From Salibaculum sp031581025 (GTDB taxonomy: Bacteria > Pseudomonadota > Alphaproteobacteria > Rhodobacterales > Rhodobacteraceae): a stretch of DNA of 12,944 bases. The notes beneath the pieces are model-generated. The model did no database searches. It had not been told where the DNA came from and was given only the letters and a program-made list of their open reading frames with translations. Of this stretch, positions 1 through 7,693 are shown one piece after another. The stretch lies in the NCBI RefSeq assembly GCF_031581025.1, contig NZ_JAVLCA010000057.1. One strand, given 5' to 3'. The first letter of the stretch is position 1. The number at the start of each line of letters is the position of its first letter. The position numbers were made by a program, and so were the translations under genes.

Positions 1-7
1 CCCTGCA

Positions 8-123
8 ACGTTATTCTACCTCGACCCTGACTTCCTTAACCGGCACTCAGTTCTTCGACCCAGACTGACTACGCCGGGCTGCCGCACTACCGCGGGCAGC
101 ATAGATCATAAGGAAGACTTCAC
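8..123 (+). promoter_or_regulatory. 5' leader of first cold-shock gene, with hairpin before the RBS
   Basis: This untranslated stretch precedes the first csp gene and aligns along its length with the leader of the second (867-979). Shared blocks include ACGTTA (8-13), CGGC (41-44), CAGTT (48-52), TCGA (55-58), ACTGAC (64-69) and GCCG (73-76). A 6-bp hairpin follows: GCTGCC (78-83) pairs with GGCAGC (95-100) around the 11-nt loop GCACTACCGCG. The Shine-Dalgarno AAGGA (110-114) lies 9 nt before the ATG. Long structured leaders that control translation with temperature are known for E. coli cspA; that role here is inference. The promoter probably lies at or beyond the left edge of the window. 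Confidence 0.6.
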
Positions 124-330
124 ATGGCCAATGGCACCGTGAAATGGTTCAACACCACCAAAGGCTTCGGCTTCATCGCACCTGAGACCGGCGGCAAGGA
201 CGTTTTCGTCCATATCTCCGCTGTCGAGCGGGCGGGTCTGACCGGCCTGGCCGACGATCAGAAGGTTACCTTCGACGTCGAAGCCGGCCGCGACGGCCGC
301 GAGAGCGCGACGAACATCGCCCTCGCCTGA
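124..330 (+). CDS. CspA-family cold-shock protein (copy 1)
   Basis: A 68-residue single cold-shock domain, the normal length for the family. These cytoplasmic proteins are five-stranded OB-fold barrels that bind single-stranded RNA and DNA and act as RNA chaperones, melting mRNA structure. The RNP1 motif KGFGFI is at about residues 13-18 and RNP2 VFVHI at about 27-31; the aromatic face (W8, F9, F15, F17, F28, H30) is intact. The start is fixed by AAGGA 9 nt upstream and by the family-typical GTVKWFN beginning. It is a close paralogue of the gene at 980-1186, differing mainly in the loop after RNP1 and the C-terminal third. A strong terminator follows, so it is probably a single-gene transcript. 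Whether it is induced by cold cannot be read from the sequence; many family members are not. Confidence 0.97.
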   Translation: MANGTVKWFNTTKGFGFIAPETGGKDVFVHISAVERAGLTGLADDQKVTFDVEAGRDGRESATNIALA

Positions 331-352
331 GCCGGACGCGACACGATTCGAA

Positions 353-376
353 AAGGGGCGGCTTCGGCTGCCCCTT
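353..376. terminator. Hairpin terminator between csp copy 1 and the 401-679 gene
   Basis: AAGGGGCGGC (353-362) pairs with GCTGCCCCTT (367-376), with one G-U pair, closed by a C(UUCG)G tetraloop (loop 363-366). On the plus strand it is followed by TTCTTG. On the minus strand it is followed by TTTTC, a better T-run. It sits between convergent genes and can serve both. Confidence 0.85.
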
Positions 377-400
377 CTTGCGTTGCGGGGGCCGCGGCGC

Positions 401-679
401 TCAGGCCGCGGGCTTGTCGGAATCAGCCTCGGGTGTCGCTGCGGCATCGTCCGCCGTGGTTTCCCCGGCCGGGGCGGGCAGGGCCAGGGCCTCGTCGGGC
501 ATCTGCTCGGGCAGCTCCAGCGTCAGACCCCCGGTTTCCATGTCCACGGTCAGCTTGGGCTTGTCGGCAAGCCCCGTCATGATCTCGTTGATCTCGCCGA
601 TGGCACGTTCCAGCGTCTCGCGCTGGGTTTCCTGGGCCGGCTCGGCCCCGGCTTTGCGTCCGAATAGAAACTTGAACAT
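401..679 (-). CDS. Small acidic hypothetical protein
   Basis: A 92-residue protein of unknown function that I cannot place in a named family. It begins MFKFLFGRK, a short hydrophobic and basic N-terminus. A region of about residues 15-60 follows that looks helical and then beta-like (ERAIGEINEIM, then LTVDMETGGLTLELPE). The tail, from about residue 60, is low-complexity and rich in Ala, Pro, Asp and Glu, and probably disordered. The frame stays open upstream to 817, but the ATG at 679 is preferred: GGGGGAG lies a few bases before it and the extra upstream residues look like noncoding translation. It is convergent with csp copy 1, divergent from csp copy 2, and enclosed by the two paralogues. 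No signal peptide or membrane segment is convincing. Confidence 0.7.
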   Translation of the reverse strand: MFKFLFGRKAGAEPAQETQRETLERAIGEINEIMTGLADKPKLTVDMETGGLTLELPEQMPDEALALPAPAGETTADDAAATPEADSDKPAA

Positions 680-979
680 CTGTCTCCCCCGAAGGTTGCC
701 AATACACTCCGGTGCTATCAGACTCCGGGCCGGGCCACCAAGGGAAACGACACCGCAGCCCGTACCGCGGCGCGCCCCTGCCACCGGTGGCAGCAGCCTG
801 CCCGATTCGTCTGCCACAGGAATTTCACTTGATCAATTCGGCTTGGATGCGCATCCTGTTTTCGCGACGTTACCACGATCTACCACTGTCTCCTCTATCG
901 GCGCAGTTTCTCGATCCTCTGCACTGACGGGCCGATCCGCTGCATCCCGCGAGCGGAGCAAAACGAAGGAAACAGTGAT
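680..979. promoter_or_regulatory. Divergent intergenic region with three perfect palindromes
   Basis: These 300 bases separate the 401-679 gene (minus) from csp copy 2 (plus) and must hold both promoters. I see no credible gene here. There are three perfect inverted repeats: CTGCCACCGGTGGCAG (778-793, 16 bp), TTGATCAA (829-836, 8 bp) and GGATGCGCATCC (845-856, 12 bp). The last ends about 10 bases before the conserved csp leader begins (867), so it lies where a promoter would be expected. No clear -35/-10 pair stands out. The palindromes could be operators or structured DNA; no regulator is recognised. Confidence 0.5.
867..979 (+). promoter_or_regulatory. 5' leader of second cold-shock gene, homologous to the first
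   Basis: It shares the same ordered blocks as the copy 1 leader: ACGTTA (867-872), CGGC (899-902), CAGTT (904-908), TCGA (911-914), ACTGAC (923-928), GCCG (931-934). Distances to the ATG match within about 3 nt. The hairpin here is TCCGCT (936-941) with AGCGGA (952-957) around the 10-nt loop GCATCCCGCG. The stem sequence differs from copy 1 but pairing is kept, and the loop ends (GCA and CCGCG) are the same. AAGGA (966-970) lies 9 nt before the ATG, exactly as in copy 1. Confidence 0.6.
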
Positions 980-1186
980 ATGGCTACTGGCACAGTCAAA
1001 TGGTTCAACACCACCAAGGGGTATGGCTTTATCGCCCCCGATGACGGCGGCAAGGACGTCTTTGTGCACATCTCTGCGGTCGAGCGGTCCGGTCTGACCG
1101 GCCTCGCCGACGATCAAAAAGTGACCTACGAGTTGCAGGAAGGCCGCGACGGCCGCCAGTCTGCGGTCGATCTGGCGCTGGCCTGA
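980..1186 (+). CDS. CspA-family cold-shock protein (copy 2)
   Basis: A 68-residue cold-shock domain protein, the same length as copy 1 and nearly identical through residue 49, with RNP1 KGYGFI (about 13-18) and RNP2 VFVHI (27-31). The Phe-to-Tyr change in RNP1 keeps an aromatic on the nucleic-acid-binding face. It differs from copy 1 mostly after residue 49 (YELQEGRDGRQSAVDLALA against FDVEAGRDGRESATNIALA). The expected role is RNA chaperone in the cytoplasm. The start is set by AAGGA at 966-970. It reads toward the convergent esterase gene, with a terminator hairpin between them. The two copies probably come from one duplication that also carried the leader. Confidence 0.97.
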   Translation: MATGTVKWFNTTKGYGFIAPDDGGKDVFVHISAVERSGLTGLADDQKVTYELQEGRDGRQSAVDLALA

Positions 1187-1194
1187 ACCGGCGT

Positions 1195-1210
1195 CGGGGC
1201 GCGCGCCCCG
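1195..1210. repeat. 16-bp GC-only palindrome after csp copy 2
   Basis: CGGGGCGCGCGCCCCG is a perfect inverted repeat 9 bases after the csp stop codon. As RNA it could form a short hairpin with a GCGC loop, but no T-run follows. It stands in tandem with the better terminator at 1224-1251 and may strengthen it. Confidence 0.5.
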
Positions 1211-1223
1211 GCCTGACAGATAG

Positions 1224-1251
1224 AACGCCCGGGCGGAACCGTCCGGGCGTT
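1224..1251. terminator. Hairpin terminator between csp copy 2 and the esterase gene
   Basis: AACGCCCGGGC (1224-1234) pairs with GTCCGGGCGTT (1241-1251), with one G-U pair, leaving a 6-nt loop GGAACC. TTCGCG follows on the plus strand. It lies between two convergent stop codons (1186 and 1265) and is likely used from both sides. Confidence 0.8.
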
Positions 1252-1264
1252 TCGCGTCACCGGA

Positions 1265-1943
1265 TCAGTCGACCCGTGCGACGAGATCCAGCACCGCCGG
1301 GCCCATCGCTTCGACGATCCGTTTCACGCCGTCGGCATTGGGGTGGATGCCGTCGGGCTGCATGTACGTCTCACGCACCCGGGACAGGTCCTCCGCCATG
1401 ATTCCCTCAAAGAAATTGGGAAACAGCAGGCTGTCATAGGTGTCGGCCAGGTCGGGATAGATCGCATCGAAAGCGTCCTTGTAGTCGGGGCCGTAGTTGC
1501 CCGGGGCCTGCATCCCGACCAGAAGAACGGGTTTGTCGGCCTGACTGGCCGCCTGCATGATCCCGTCCAGGTTGGCACGGGCCACCTCGGGGGCGATCCC
1601 GCGCAGCATGTCGTTGCCGCCCAGGGCCACGATCAGGGCGTCCACCTGCGGCGTCAGTGTCCAGTTCACCCGGGACAACCCCCCGGCGGTGGTATCGCCC
1701 GACACCCCCGCATTCACAAGGGCCACCTCTGCGCCCTGATCGCGCAGCCAGGCTTCCATCTGTGGGACGAATCCCTCCTCGTCTATCAGGCCGTAGCCCT
1801 GAGTCAGGCTGTCGCCCAGGGCAGCGATGGTGACCGTCTCGGCCTGGGCGGCCCCGGCAAGAACAAGGAGTGCCGCAGCCGCATTGCGGGCCGCGCCGAT
1901 TGCCCCATATGTGAGGGACCGCAACATCCCGAAGGCCCGCGCC

Positions 1944-1945
<2 letters not shown>
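1265..1945 (-). CDS. tesA: TesA-like SGNH/GDSL arylesterase (exported)
   Basis: Predicted serine esterase of the SGNH family, related to E. coli TesA (thioesterase I / lysophospholipase L1), which cleaves acyl esters and thioesters in the periplasm. With the start at 1945 it has 226 residues. A hydrophobic signal peptide ends at about LAGAAQA, and the mature part begins ETVTIAALGDS. The four SGNH blocks are present: GDS (nucleophile Ser about 46), NAGVSGDTT (block II Gly about 80), GGND (Asn about 111) and DGIHPN (Asp about 198, His about 201). The frame is open upstream to 2335, but that part lies antisense to the ABC gene. The start is uncertain: ATG at 1945 has a weak GGGG before it, and ATG at 1927 gives 220 residues and an equally good signal peptide. 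It is divergent from the YbbA-like gene, the arrangement also seen in E. coli. Confidence 0.92.
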
Positions 1946-2629
<684 letters not shown>

Positions 2630-2633
<4 letters not shown>

Positions 2634-5152
2634 ATGCGCCGCTTGCCTACCGACTGGCCCGGCGCGAGCTGCGCGGCGGATTGCGCGGGTTCCGTATCTT
2701 CCTGGCCTGCCTCGCGCTGGGGGTCATGGCGATCGCCGCAGTGGGCACCATCCGCGCCTCGATCCAGGCCGGGCTGGCCGACGAGGGCGCCGCGCTGCTG
2801 GGGGGCGATGCCGTCGTCACCTTCACCTACCGGTTCGCGAAGCCGGACGAGGCCGCCTGGATGAACCGGATCTCCGAGGCCGTCTCGGAAACGGTGGACT
2901 TCCGCTCGATGGCCGTCGTGCCCGGCGATGACCCCGAGCGTGGGCTGACCCAGGTGCAGGCGGTAGACGCGCTTTATCCACTGATCGGGACCGTGCAACT
3001 GGACCCTGACATGCCGCTGGATCAGGCCTTCGCCGGCACCGACCGTTTGCCCGGCGCGGTGATCGAGCGCATCCTGGCCGACCGGCTGGCGCTTGCGCCC
3101 GGCGATACGTTCCGGCTTGGCACGCAGGACTTCGTGCTGTCGGCCATCCTCGAGTCCTACCCCGACAACTCGGGCGGCAGCTTCGGGCTGGGGCCGCGCA
3201 CGCTGGTGCAACTCGACGATCTGTCAGACAGCGGCCTTCTGGGCGAAGGCACCCTGATGGACAGCAACTATCGGCTGGACCTGCCCGAGGGGGCCGACCT
3301 CGCCGCGCTGCAATCCGAGGCCGAGGCGCGCTTCAGCGACAGCGGCCTGCGCTGGCGCGATGCCCGCGACGGGGCACCGGGTGTCAGCGAGTTCGTCGAC
3401 CGCATCGGCGCCTTCCTCGTGCTGGTGGGGCTGTCGGGGCTGGCTGTGGGTGGTGTCGGTGTCTCGGCGGCGGTGCGCGCCTATCTCGCGGGCAAGACCG
3501 AGGTCATCGCCACGCTCAAGACCCTCGGCGCCACGCGCGGGACGATCTTCCTGACCTATTTCCTGCAGATCGGAATCCTCACGGTGCTCGGTGTCGGCAT
3601 CGGGCTGATCATGGGCGCACTGGTCCCGCTTGCCCTGTCGCCGCTGATCGCCGAGCGGCTTCCCATCCCGGCCAGGTTCACCCTCTACCCCGCGCCCCTG
3701 GCCGAGGCCGCGCTCTATGGCGTGCTGACCGCGGGCATCTTCACGCTGTGGCCGCTCGCCCGGACCGAACAGCTCCGTGCCGCCACGCTCTTTCGTGATA
3801 TCGGCGACGGCGCCGCGCACCTGCCCGCCCTGCGCTACCTGCTGGCCATTGGCCTGCTGCTGGCAGCCCTGGTCGGGGCAGCGGTCTGGTTTTCGGGGAC
3901 GGCCTTGCTGACGCTCTGGACCACAGGCGGAATCGCGGCGGCACTGGGGCTGCTGGTGCTGGCCGCACTGGGCGTGGGCTGGTTGGCGCGCCGGTTCCGC
4001 CGCGCCGCGCGCGGACGGCCCACCCTGCGGCTCGCCCTTGGCGCCATCGGTGCGCAGCGGGGCGAGACGACCTCGGTCGTTCTGTCTCTCGGGCTGGGGC
4101 TCACCGTACTGGCCGCCGTCGGCCAGATCGATGGCAACCTGCGCCGGTCCATATCCGACGAACTGCCCGAGGTCGCGCCCTCCTACTTCTTCGTGGACAT
4201 CCAGCCCGACCAGATCGACGGGGTCCGCGCCCGTCTGGAGGAGGACCCCGCCGTGCGCGACTACGAAGCCGCGCCGATGCTGCGCGGCATCATCACCCGG
4301 ATCAACGACCAACCCGCCGCGGAGGTCACCGATCACTGGGTGCTCGAGGGCGACCGTGGCCTGACCTATTCCGCCGAGCCACGCCCGGGCACCGTTGTTA
4401 CCGACGGCAAGTGGTGGGCCCCCGACCACGACGGCCCGCCCCAGATCAGTTTCAGCCGGGAAGAGGCCGAGGAAATGGGCCTGTCGCTGGGTGATACGCT
4501 CACCGTCAATATCCTGGGTCGCGACATCACCGCCGAGATCACCAGTTTCCGGCAGGTGGATTTCGACGACGCGGGCATGGGCTTCATCCTGTCCATGAAC
4601 CCGGCCGCGCTACAGGGCGCGCCGCACAGCTGGATCAGCACCGTCTATGCCGAACCTCAGGCCGAGGCGGCGATCCTGCGCGACCTCTCACAGGCCTATC
4701 CCAATATCACCGCGATCCGGATTCGCGATGCCATCGACCGGGTGCTGGTGGTGCTGGGCGGCATCGCCGCCGCGACCCGCTATGGCGCGCTGGCAACCCT
4801 GGTGACAGGCTTTCTGGTGCTGATCGGCGCGGCGGCCGCCGGCGAACGGACCCGCACCTACGAGGCGGCGGTGCTCAAGACACTCGGCGCTCCGCGCGGC
4901 CGCATCCTGCGCAGCTTCGCGCTGCGCGCCGCGCTTCTGGGGCTTTCGGCGGCGCTGGTGGCGCTGGCGGCGGGCATGGCCGGGGGCTGGGCCGTCTCGA
5001 CCTTCGTGATGGAAACGGGGTTCACGCCGATCTGGTCCAATGCCCTCGCCATCGTCTTCGGCGGGGTGCTGACGACGCTGCTGGCCGGTCTGGCCTTCGC
5101 TCTGCGGCCCCTGTCCGCGAAACCGGCCCGCGTGCTCCGGGCGCGGGAATGA
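2630..5152 (+). CDS. ybbP: YbbP-like FtsX-family ABC transporter permease
   Basis: An 840-residue inner-membrane permease, close to the length of E. coli YbbP. It has an N-terminal membrane helix (about 22-41) and a large extracytoplasmic region (about 42-258). A first FtsX block of helices (about 260-385) follows, then two or more central helices (about 402-455), another helix (about 482-500), a second extracytoplasmic region (about 501-695) and a final FtsX block (about 700-830). Each FtsX block carries the same short cytoplasmic motif, LKTLGAxRG, at about 297-304 and 750-757; this is the expected contact with the ATPase. The start overlaps the ATPase stop as ATGA, and its own stop overlaps the next gene in the same way. 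The likely role is mechanotransmission or extraction of a lipid or lipoprotein from the membrane rather than classic import; the substrate is unknown. Confidence 0.94.
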
Positions 5153-5730
5153 GTGCGGCCACCCCCCATCCCGCGTTCTTTGGCTATGGGTCTCTTGTGA
5201 ACCTCGCGACCCATGACTACGCCGACCCGTTTCCCGCAAAGCTGCGGGGCTGGCGGCGGGTCTGGAAACATTCCTCGCGTCGCCCGGTGGCTTTCCTGTC
5301 GGTCGAACCGGCCAAGGGCGCCGAGATCCTCGGGATGCTGGCCCATGTGCCCGGCGGCGACTGGTCCGCGCTTGACCGGCGCGAACAGGCCTACCTGCGC
5401 CGTGACGTGACAGACCGCGTGATCCATGACCGCCCGCGCCGACAGACCGCCGTCTACGAGGCCGCTCGGGGCCATATCGGCCCACCCTCGACCGAACATC
5501 CGATCCTGCTGAGTTACCTCGACGTGGTGGTGCAGGGCTACCTGAACCTGCAGGGACGCGATGGCGCCGCGCATTTCTTTGCCACCACCGCCGGGTTCGA
5601 CGGGCCGATCGTCGACGATCGGCGCGCCCCGCTCTACCCGCGTCACCAGACCCTTTCGCGCGCAGAGCGGCGACTCGTGGACACTGCGCTTGCCGATATC
5701 GGGGCCCGTTTCATCCCGGCCCGCCCTTGA
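5149..5730 (+). CDS. Gamma-glutamylcyclotransferase-fold protein
   Basis: A 193-residue protein with the GGCT/AIG2-like fold. The N-terminal signature FGYGSLV is at about 11-17, and a candidate catalytic Glu at about 79 lies in LDRREQAYLRR, matching the family's essential acidic residue. Family members convert gamma-glutamyl amino acids, or gamma-glutamylamines, to 5-oxoproline plus the freed amine. The exact substrate here is not predictable, and some members are uncharacterised. It is probably cytoplasmic, with no signal peptide. The start codon overlaps the permease stop (ATGA), so it is most likely the third gene of the ybbAP operon and translated by coupling. The link to membrane transport or esterase function is unclear. 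A hairpin follows before the convergent gltX. Confidence 0.85.
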   Translation: MSAATPHPAFFGYGSLVNLATHDYADPFPAKLRGWRRVWKHSSRRPVAFLSVEPAKGAEILGMLAHVPGGDWSALDRREQAYLRRDVTDRVIHDRPRRQTAVYEAARGHIGPPSTEHPILLSYLDVVVQGYLNLQGRDGAAHFFATTAGFDGPIVDDRRAPLYPRHQTLSRAERRLVDTALADIGARFIPARP

Positions 5731-5751
5731 GCCGGCGGTGACGCAAGCGGG

Positions 5752-5773
5752 GGCGATCCGTCGACGGATCGCC
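5752..5773. terminator. 22-bp perfect palindrome between GGCT-like gene and gltX
   Basis: The two half-sites are GGCGATCCGTC and GACGGATCGCC, which meet to form a perfect 22-bp inverted repeat, with further G/C pairing outside it across a mismatch. It lies between the stop codons of two convergent genes (5730 and 5781). It probably acts as a terminator from both sides, though neither side has a good T-run. Confidence 0.65.
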
Positions 5774-5780
5774 GCCCCCC

Positions 5781-7103
5781 TCAGACCTTTGGCTTGACCT
5801 GCATCAGGCGCATGACCTGTGCCATCTCGGGGCCGCGATCCATGCCCGTGACCGCTCGGCGCAGCGGCATGAACAGCCCCTTGCCCTTGCGACCCGTGGC
5901 CGCCTTGACCGCCGCGGTCCAATCGCTCCAGGTCTCGGACGTGTAGGGCGGATCGCCCAGCAGGCCCAGCGCGGTCTCGACGAAGTCCGCGTCCTCCTCG
6001 GCGACCTGGGGCGTGGGGCCCTCGTAAAACAGCTGCCACCAGCCGGCCATGTCGTCGAGCGTGTCAATGTTCTCGCGCACCACCTCCCAGAAGACTTCGG
6101 CCAGGTCCTCCGGCACGCCCAGTTCCCGCACGCGGGTCTCGACCTGCGAGAAGGGGCGCGCGGCCAGCCAGCGATGGGTCAGCGGCACCAGGTCCTCACT
6201 ATCGAACTTCGTAGGTGCGCTGCCGAACCTGGACAGGTCGAACCCCTCGACGACTTCCTCTATGGTCTCGCGCAACTCCACCGGGTCCGAGGACCCCAGC
6301 CTCGCCATCAGCGAATTCACGGCCATGGCCGCGATGCCCCGCGCGCGCAGATCGCGCAGCGCCAGGGTGCCGAGGCGTTTCGACAGCGCTTCGCCCTGCG
6401 GTCCGGTCAACAGTGAGTGATGCGCGAAATTCGGAACGGCCCCGCCCAGCACCTGCATCATCTGGATCTGGGTCGCGGTGTTGGTCACGTGGTCCGAGCC
6501 GCGCACCACATCGGTGATCCCCATTTCGGTGTCGTCCACGACAGAGGCGAGGGTATAGAGCACCTGCCCGTCGCCGCGGATCAGCACCGGGTCGCTGACG
6601 CTGGCCGCATCGATGGAGATGTCGCCGAGGATCCCGTCGGCCCATTCGATCCGCTCGTGATCCAGCTTGAAGCGCCAGTGGCCCCTGCGCCCCTCGTCAC
6701 GATAGGCCTGCTTCTGCGCCTCGGTCAGGGTCAGCCCCGAACGGTCATAGACTGGCGGGCGGCCCATGTTCATCTGCTTCTTGCGCTTGAGGTCCAACTC
6801 GCCGGGGGTGTCGAAACACTCGTAGAGCCGGCCCATCTCGATCAGCCTGTCCCGGGCCGCGGCGTAGCGGTCCAGCCGCTCGGCCTGGCGCCCCACCCGG
6901 TCCCAGGTCAGGCCCAGCCAGGCCAGGTCTTCCTTGATCACCTCGACATAGGCCTCGTCCGAACGTTCCGGGTCGGTGTCGTCGATCCGCAGGATGAAGT
7001 CCCCGCCTGCCTGGCGCGCGATGCAGTAGTTGAACAGCGCCGCGCGCAGGTTGCCGATATGCAGGTAGCCCGTGGGCGACGGGGCAAAGCGGGTGGTGGT
7101 CAT
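5781..7103 (-). CDS. gltX: Glutamyl-tRNA synthetase (short, about 440-residue type)
   Basis: A 440-residue class I aminoacyl-tRNA synthetase that activates glutamate with ATP and charges tRNA. The N-terminus RFAPSPTGYLHIGN holds the HIGH-type motif as HIGN (15-18). The glutamate-binding region IDDTDPERS is at about 40-48, and the KMSKS-type loop reads EALSKRLG (about 238-245), so the second Lys is kept and the first is Ala. Only one Cys (about 96) is present in the region where canonical bacterial enzymes carry a zinc-binding Cys cluster. Many alphaproteobacteria have two GluRS genes and a GatCAB amidotransferase; this one resembles the shorter second type, but the other copy is outside the window. 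The start is supported by AGGAG 6 nt upstream. It is divergent from the metallopeptidase gene, 64 bp away. Confidence 0.95.
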   Translation of the reverse strand: MTTTRFAPSPTGYLHIGNLRAALFNYCIARQAGGDFILRIDDTDPERSDEAYVEVIKEDLAWLGLTWDRVGRQAERLDRYAAARDRLIEMGRLYECFDTPGELDLKRKKQMNMGRPPVYDRSGLTLTEAQKQAYRDEGRRGHWRFKLDHERIEWADGILGDISIDAASVSDPVLIRGDGQVLYTLASVVDDTEMGITDVVRGSDHVTNTATQIQMMQVLGGAVPNFAHHSLLTGPQGEALSKRLGTLALRDLRARGIAAMAVNSLMARLGSSDPVELRETIEEVVEGFDLSRFGSAPTKFDSEDLVPLTHRWLAARPFSQVETRVRELGVPEDLAEVFWEVVRENIDTLDDMAGWWQLFYEGPTPQVAEEDADFVETALGLLGDPPYTSETWSDWTAAVKAATGRKGKGLFMPLRRAVTGMDRGPEMAQVMRLMQVKPKV

Positions 7104-7167
7104 GGGGCTCTCCTATTCAGGGCGCAGGCTCTTTCACAGCCGGGCGGAATTGTCCATATCGGGGCGC

Positions 7168-7560
7168 ATGGAAACGCCCAGCCTTGCCCGGATCGAAGAG
7201 ATCGCCCGAGAGACCGTCGCCACCCTGCCCGCGCCCTTTGCCGCACTGGCGCAGGACGTCGCGATCCAGGCGGCAGACTGGCTGCCCGATCACCTGCTGG
7301 ACCCGGACGACGACCCCCAGGCCCAGCGCGAAGAGATCACGGGAATGTATGACGGCATCCCGCTGACGGAGAAATCCAGCAACGATCTGCCCCTTGGGCC
7401 CGACATCGTCTGGCTGTGCCGACAGCCCATCCTGATGGAGCTGGACGACCGCGACGTGACCTTCGAGGCCCTTGTCGCCCATGTCACCGTCCATGAATTC
7501 GCCCATCATTTCGGCTGGTCCGACGCTGATATTGCCGCGATAGACCGTTGGTGGGAATGA
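7168..7560 (+). CDS. Small zincin-like metallopeptidase-family protein
   Basis: A 130-residue protein with HEFAHHFGWSD at about 109-119, an HExxHxxGxxD zinc site: two His ligands, the catalytic Glu 110 and Asp 119 as a likely third ligand. This matches a family of small predicted zinc proteases (PF06262-like, formerly DUF1025) that is widespread in bacteria, of similar length and mostly uncharacterised. No signal peptide is seen, so it is probably cytoplasmic. The frame opens at 7072, inside the divergent gltX start. The ATG at 7168 is preferred because it removes that overlap and gives the usual family N-terminus; the ribosome-binding site is weak (GGGGCG). The substrate is unknown. Confidence 0.85.
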   Translation: METPSLARIEEIARETVATLPAPFAALAQDVAIQAADWLPDHLLDPDDDPQAQREEITGMYDGIPLTEKSSNDLPLGPDIVWLCRQPILMELDDRDVTFEALVAHVTVHEFAHHFGWSDADIAAIDRWWE

Positions 7561-7693
7561 GTGCCGATCCGGGGCACGGCCTCTGCAGACGCGCGGGGCC
7601 CATTTGCGGCATCGCCCAAGGCGGCGGCCCGGAGGCGGTGCCTTGGCAACAGGGGCCGGTTCGGGCTACGTTAGCGCCAACAGGAGGCGCCTG

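Noticed and set aside
721..808. GANTC sites (721-725 and 804-808) as CcrM-controlled promoter elements
   Set aside because: GANTC occurs by chance at this frequency and neither site sits in an identifiable promoter.
829..836. TTGATCAA as an FNR-type site
   Set aside because: FNR/FnrL sites need TTGAT and ATCAA separated by four bases; here the half-sites overlap, so it does not fit.
3224..4429. A 401-codon minus-strand open frame
   Set aside because: It lies wholly inside the permease gene and its translation is low-complexity (rich in Gly, Arg, Gln), typical of antisense frames in high-GC DNA.
7616..7646. Inverted repeat CCAAGGC/GCCTTGG upstream of pfkB as a terminator or riboswitch
   Set aside because: The 17-nt loop, the lack of a T-run and the absence of any recognisable aptamer pattern make this too weak to call.
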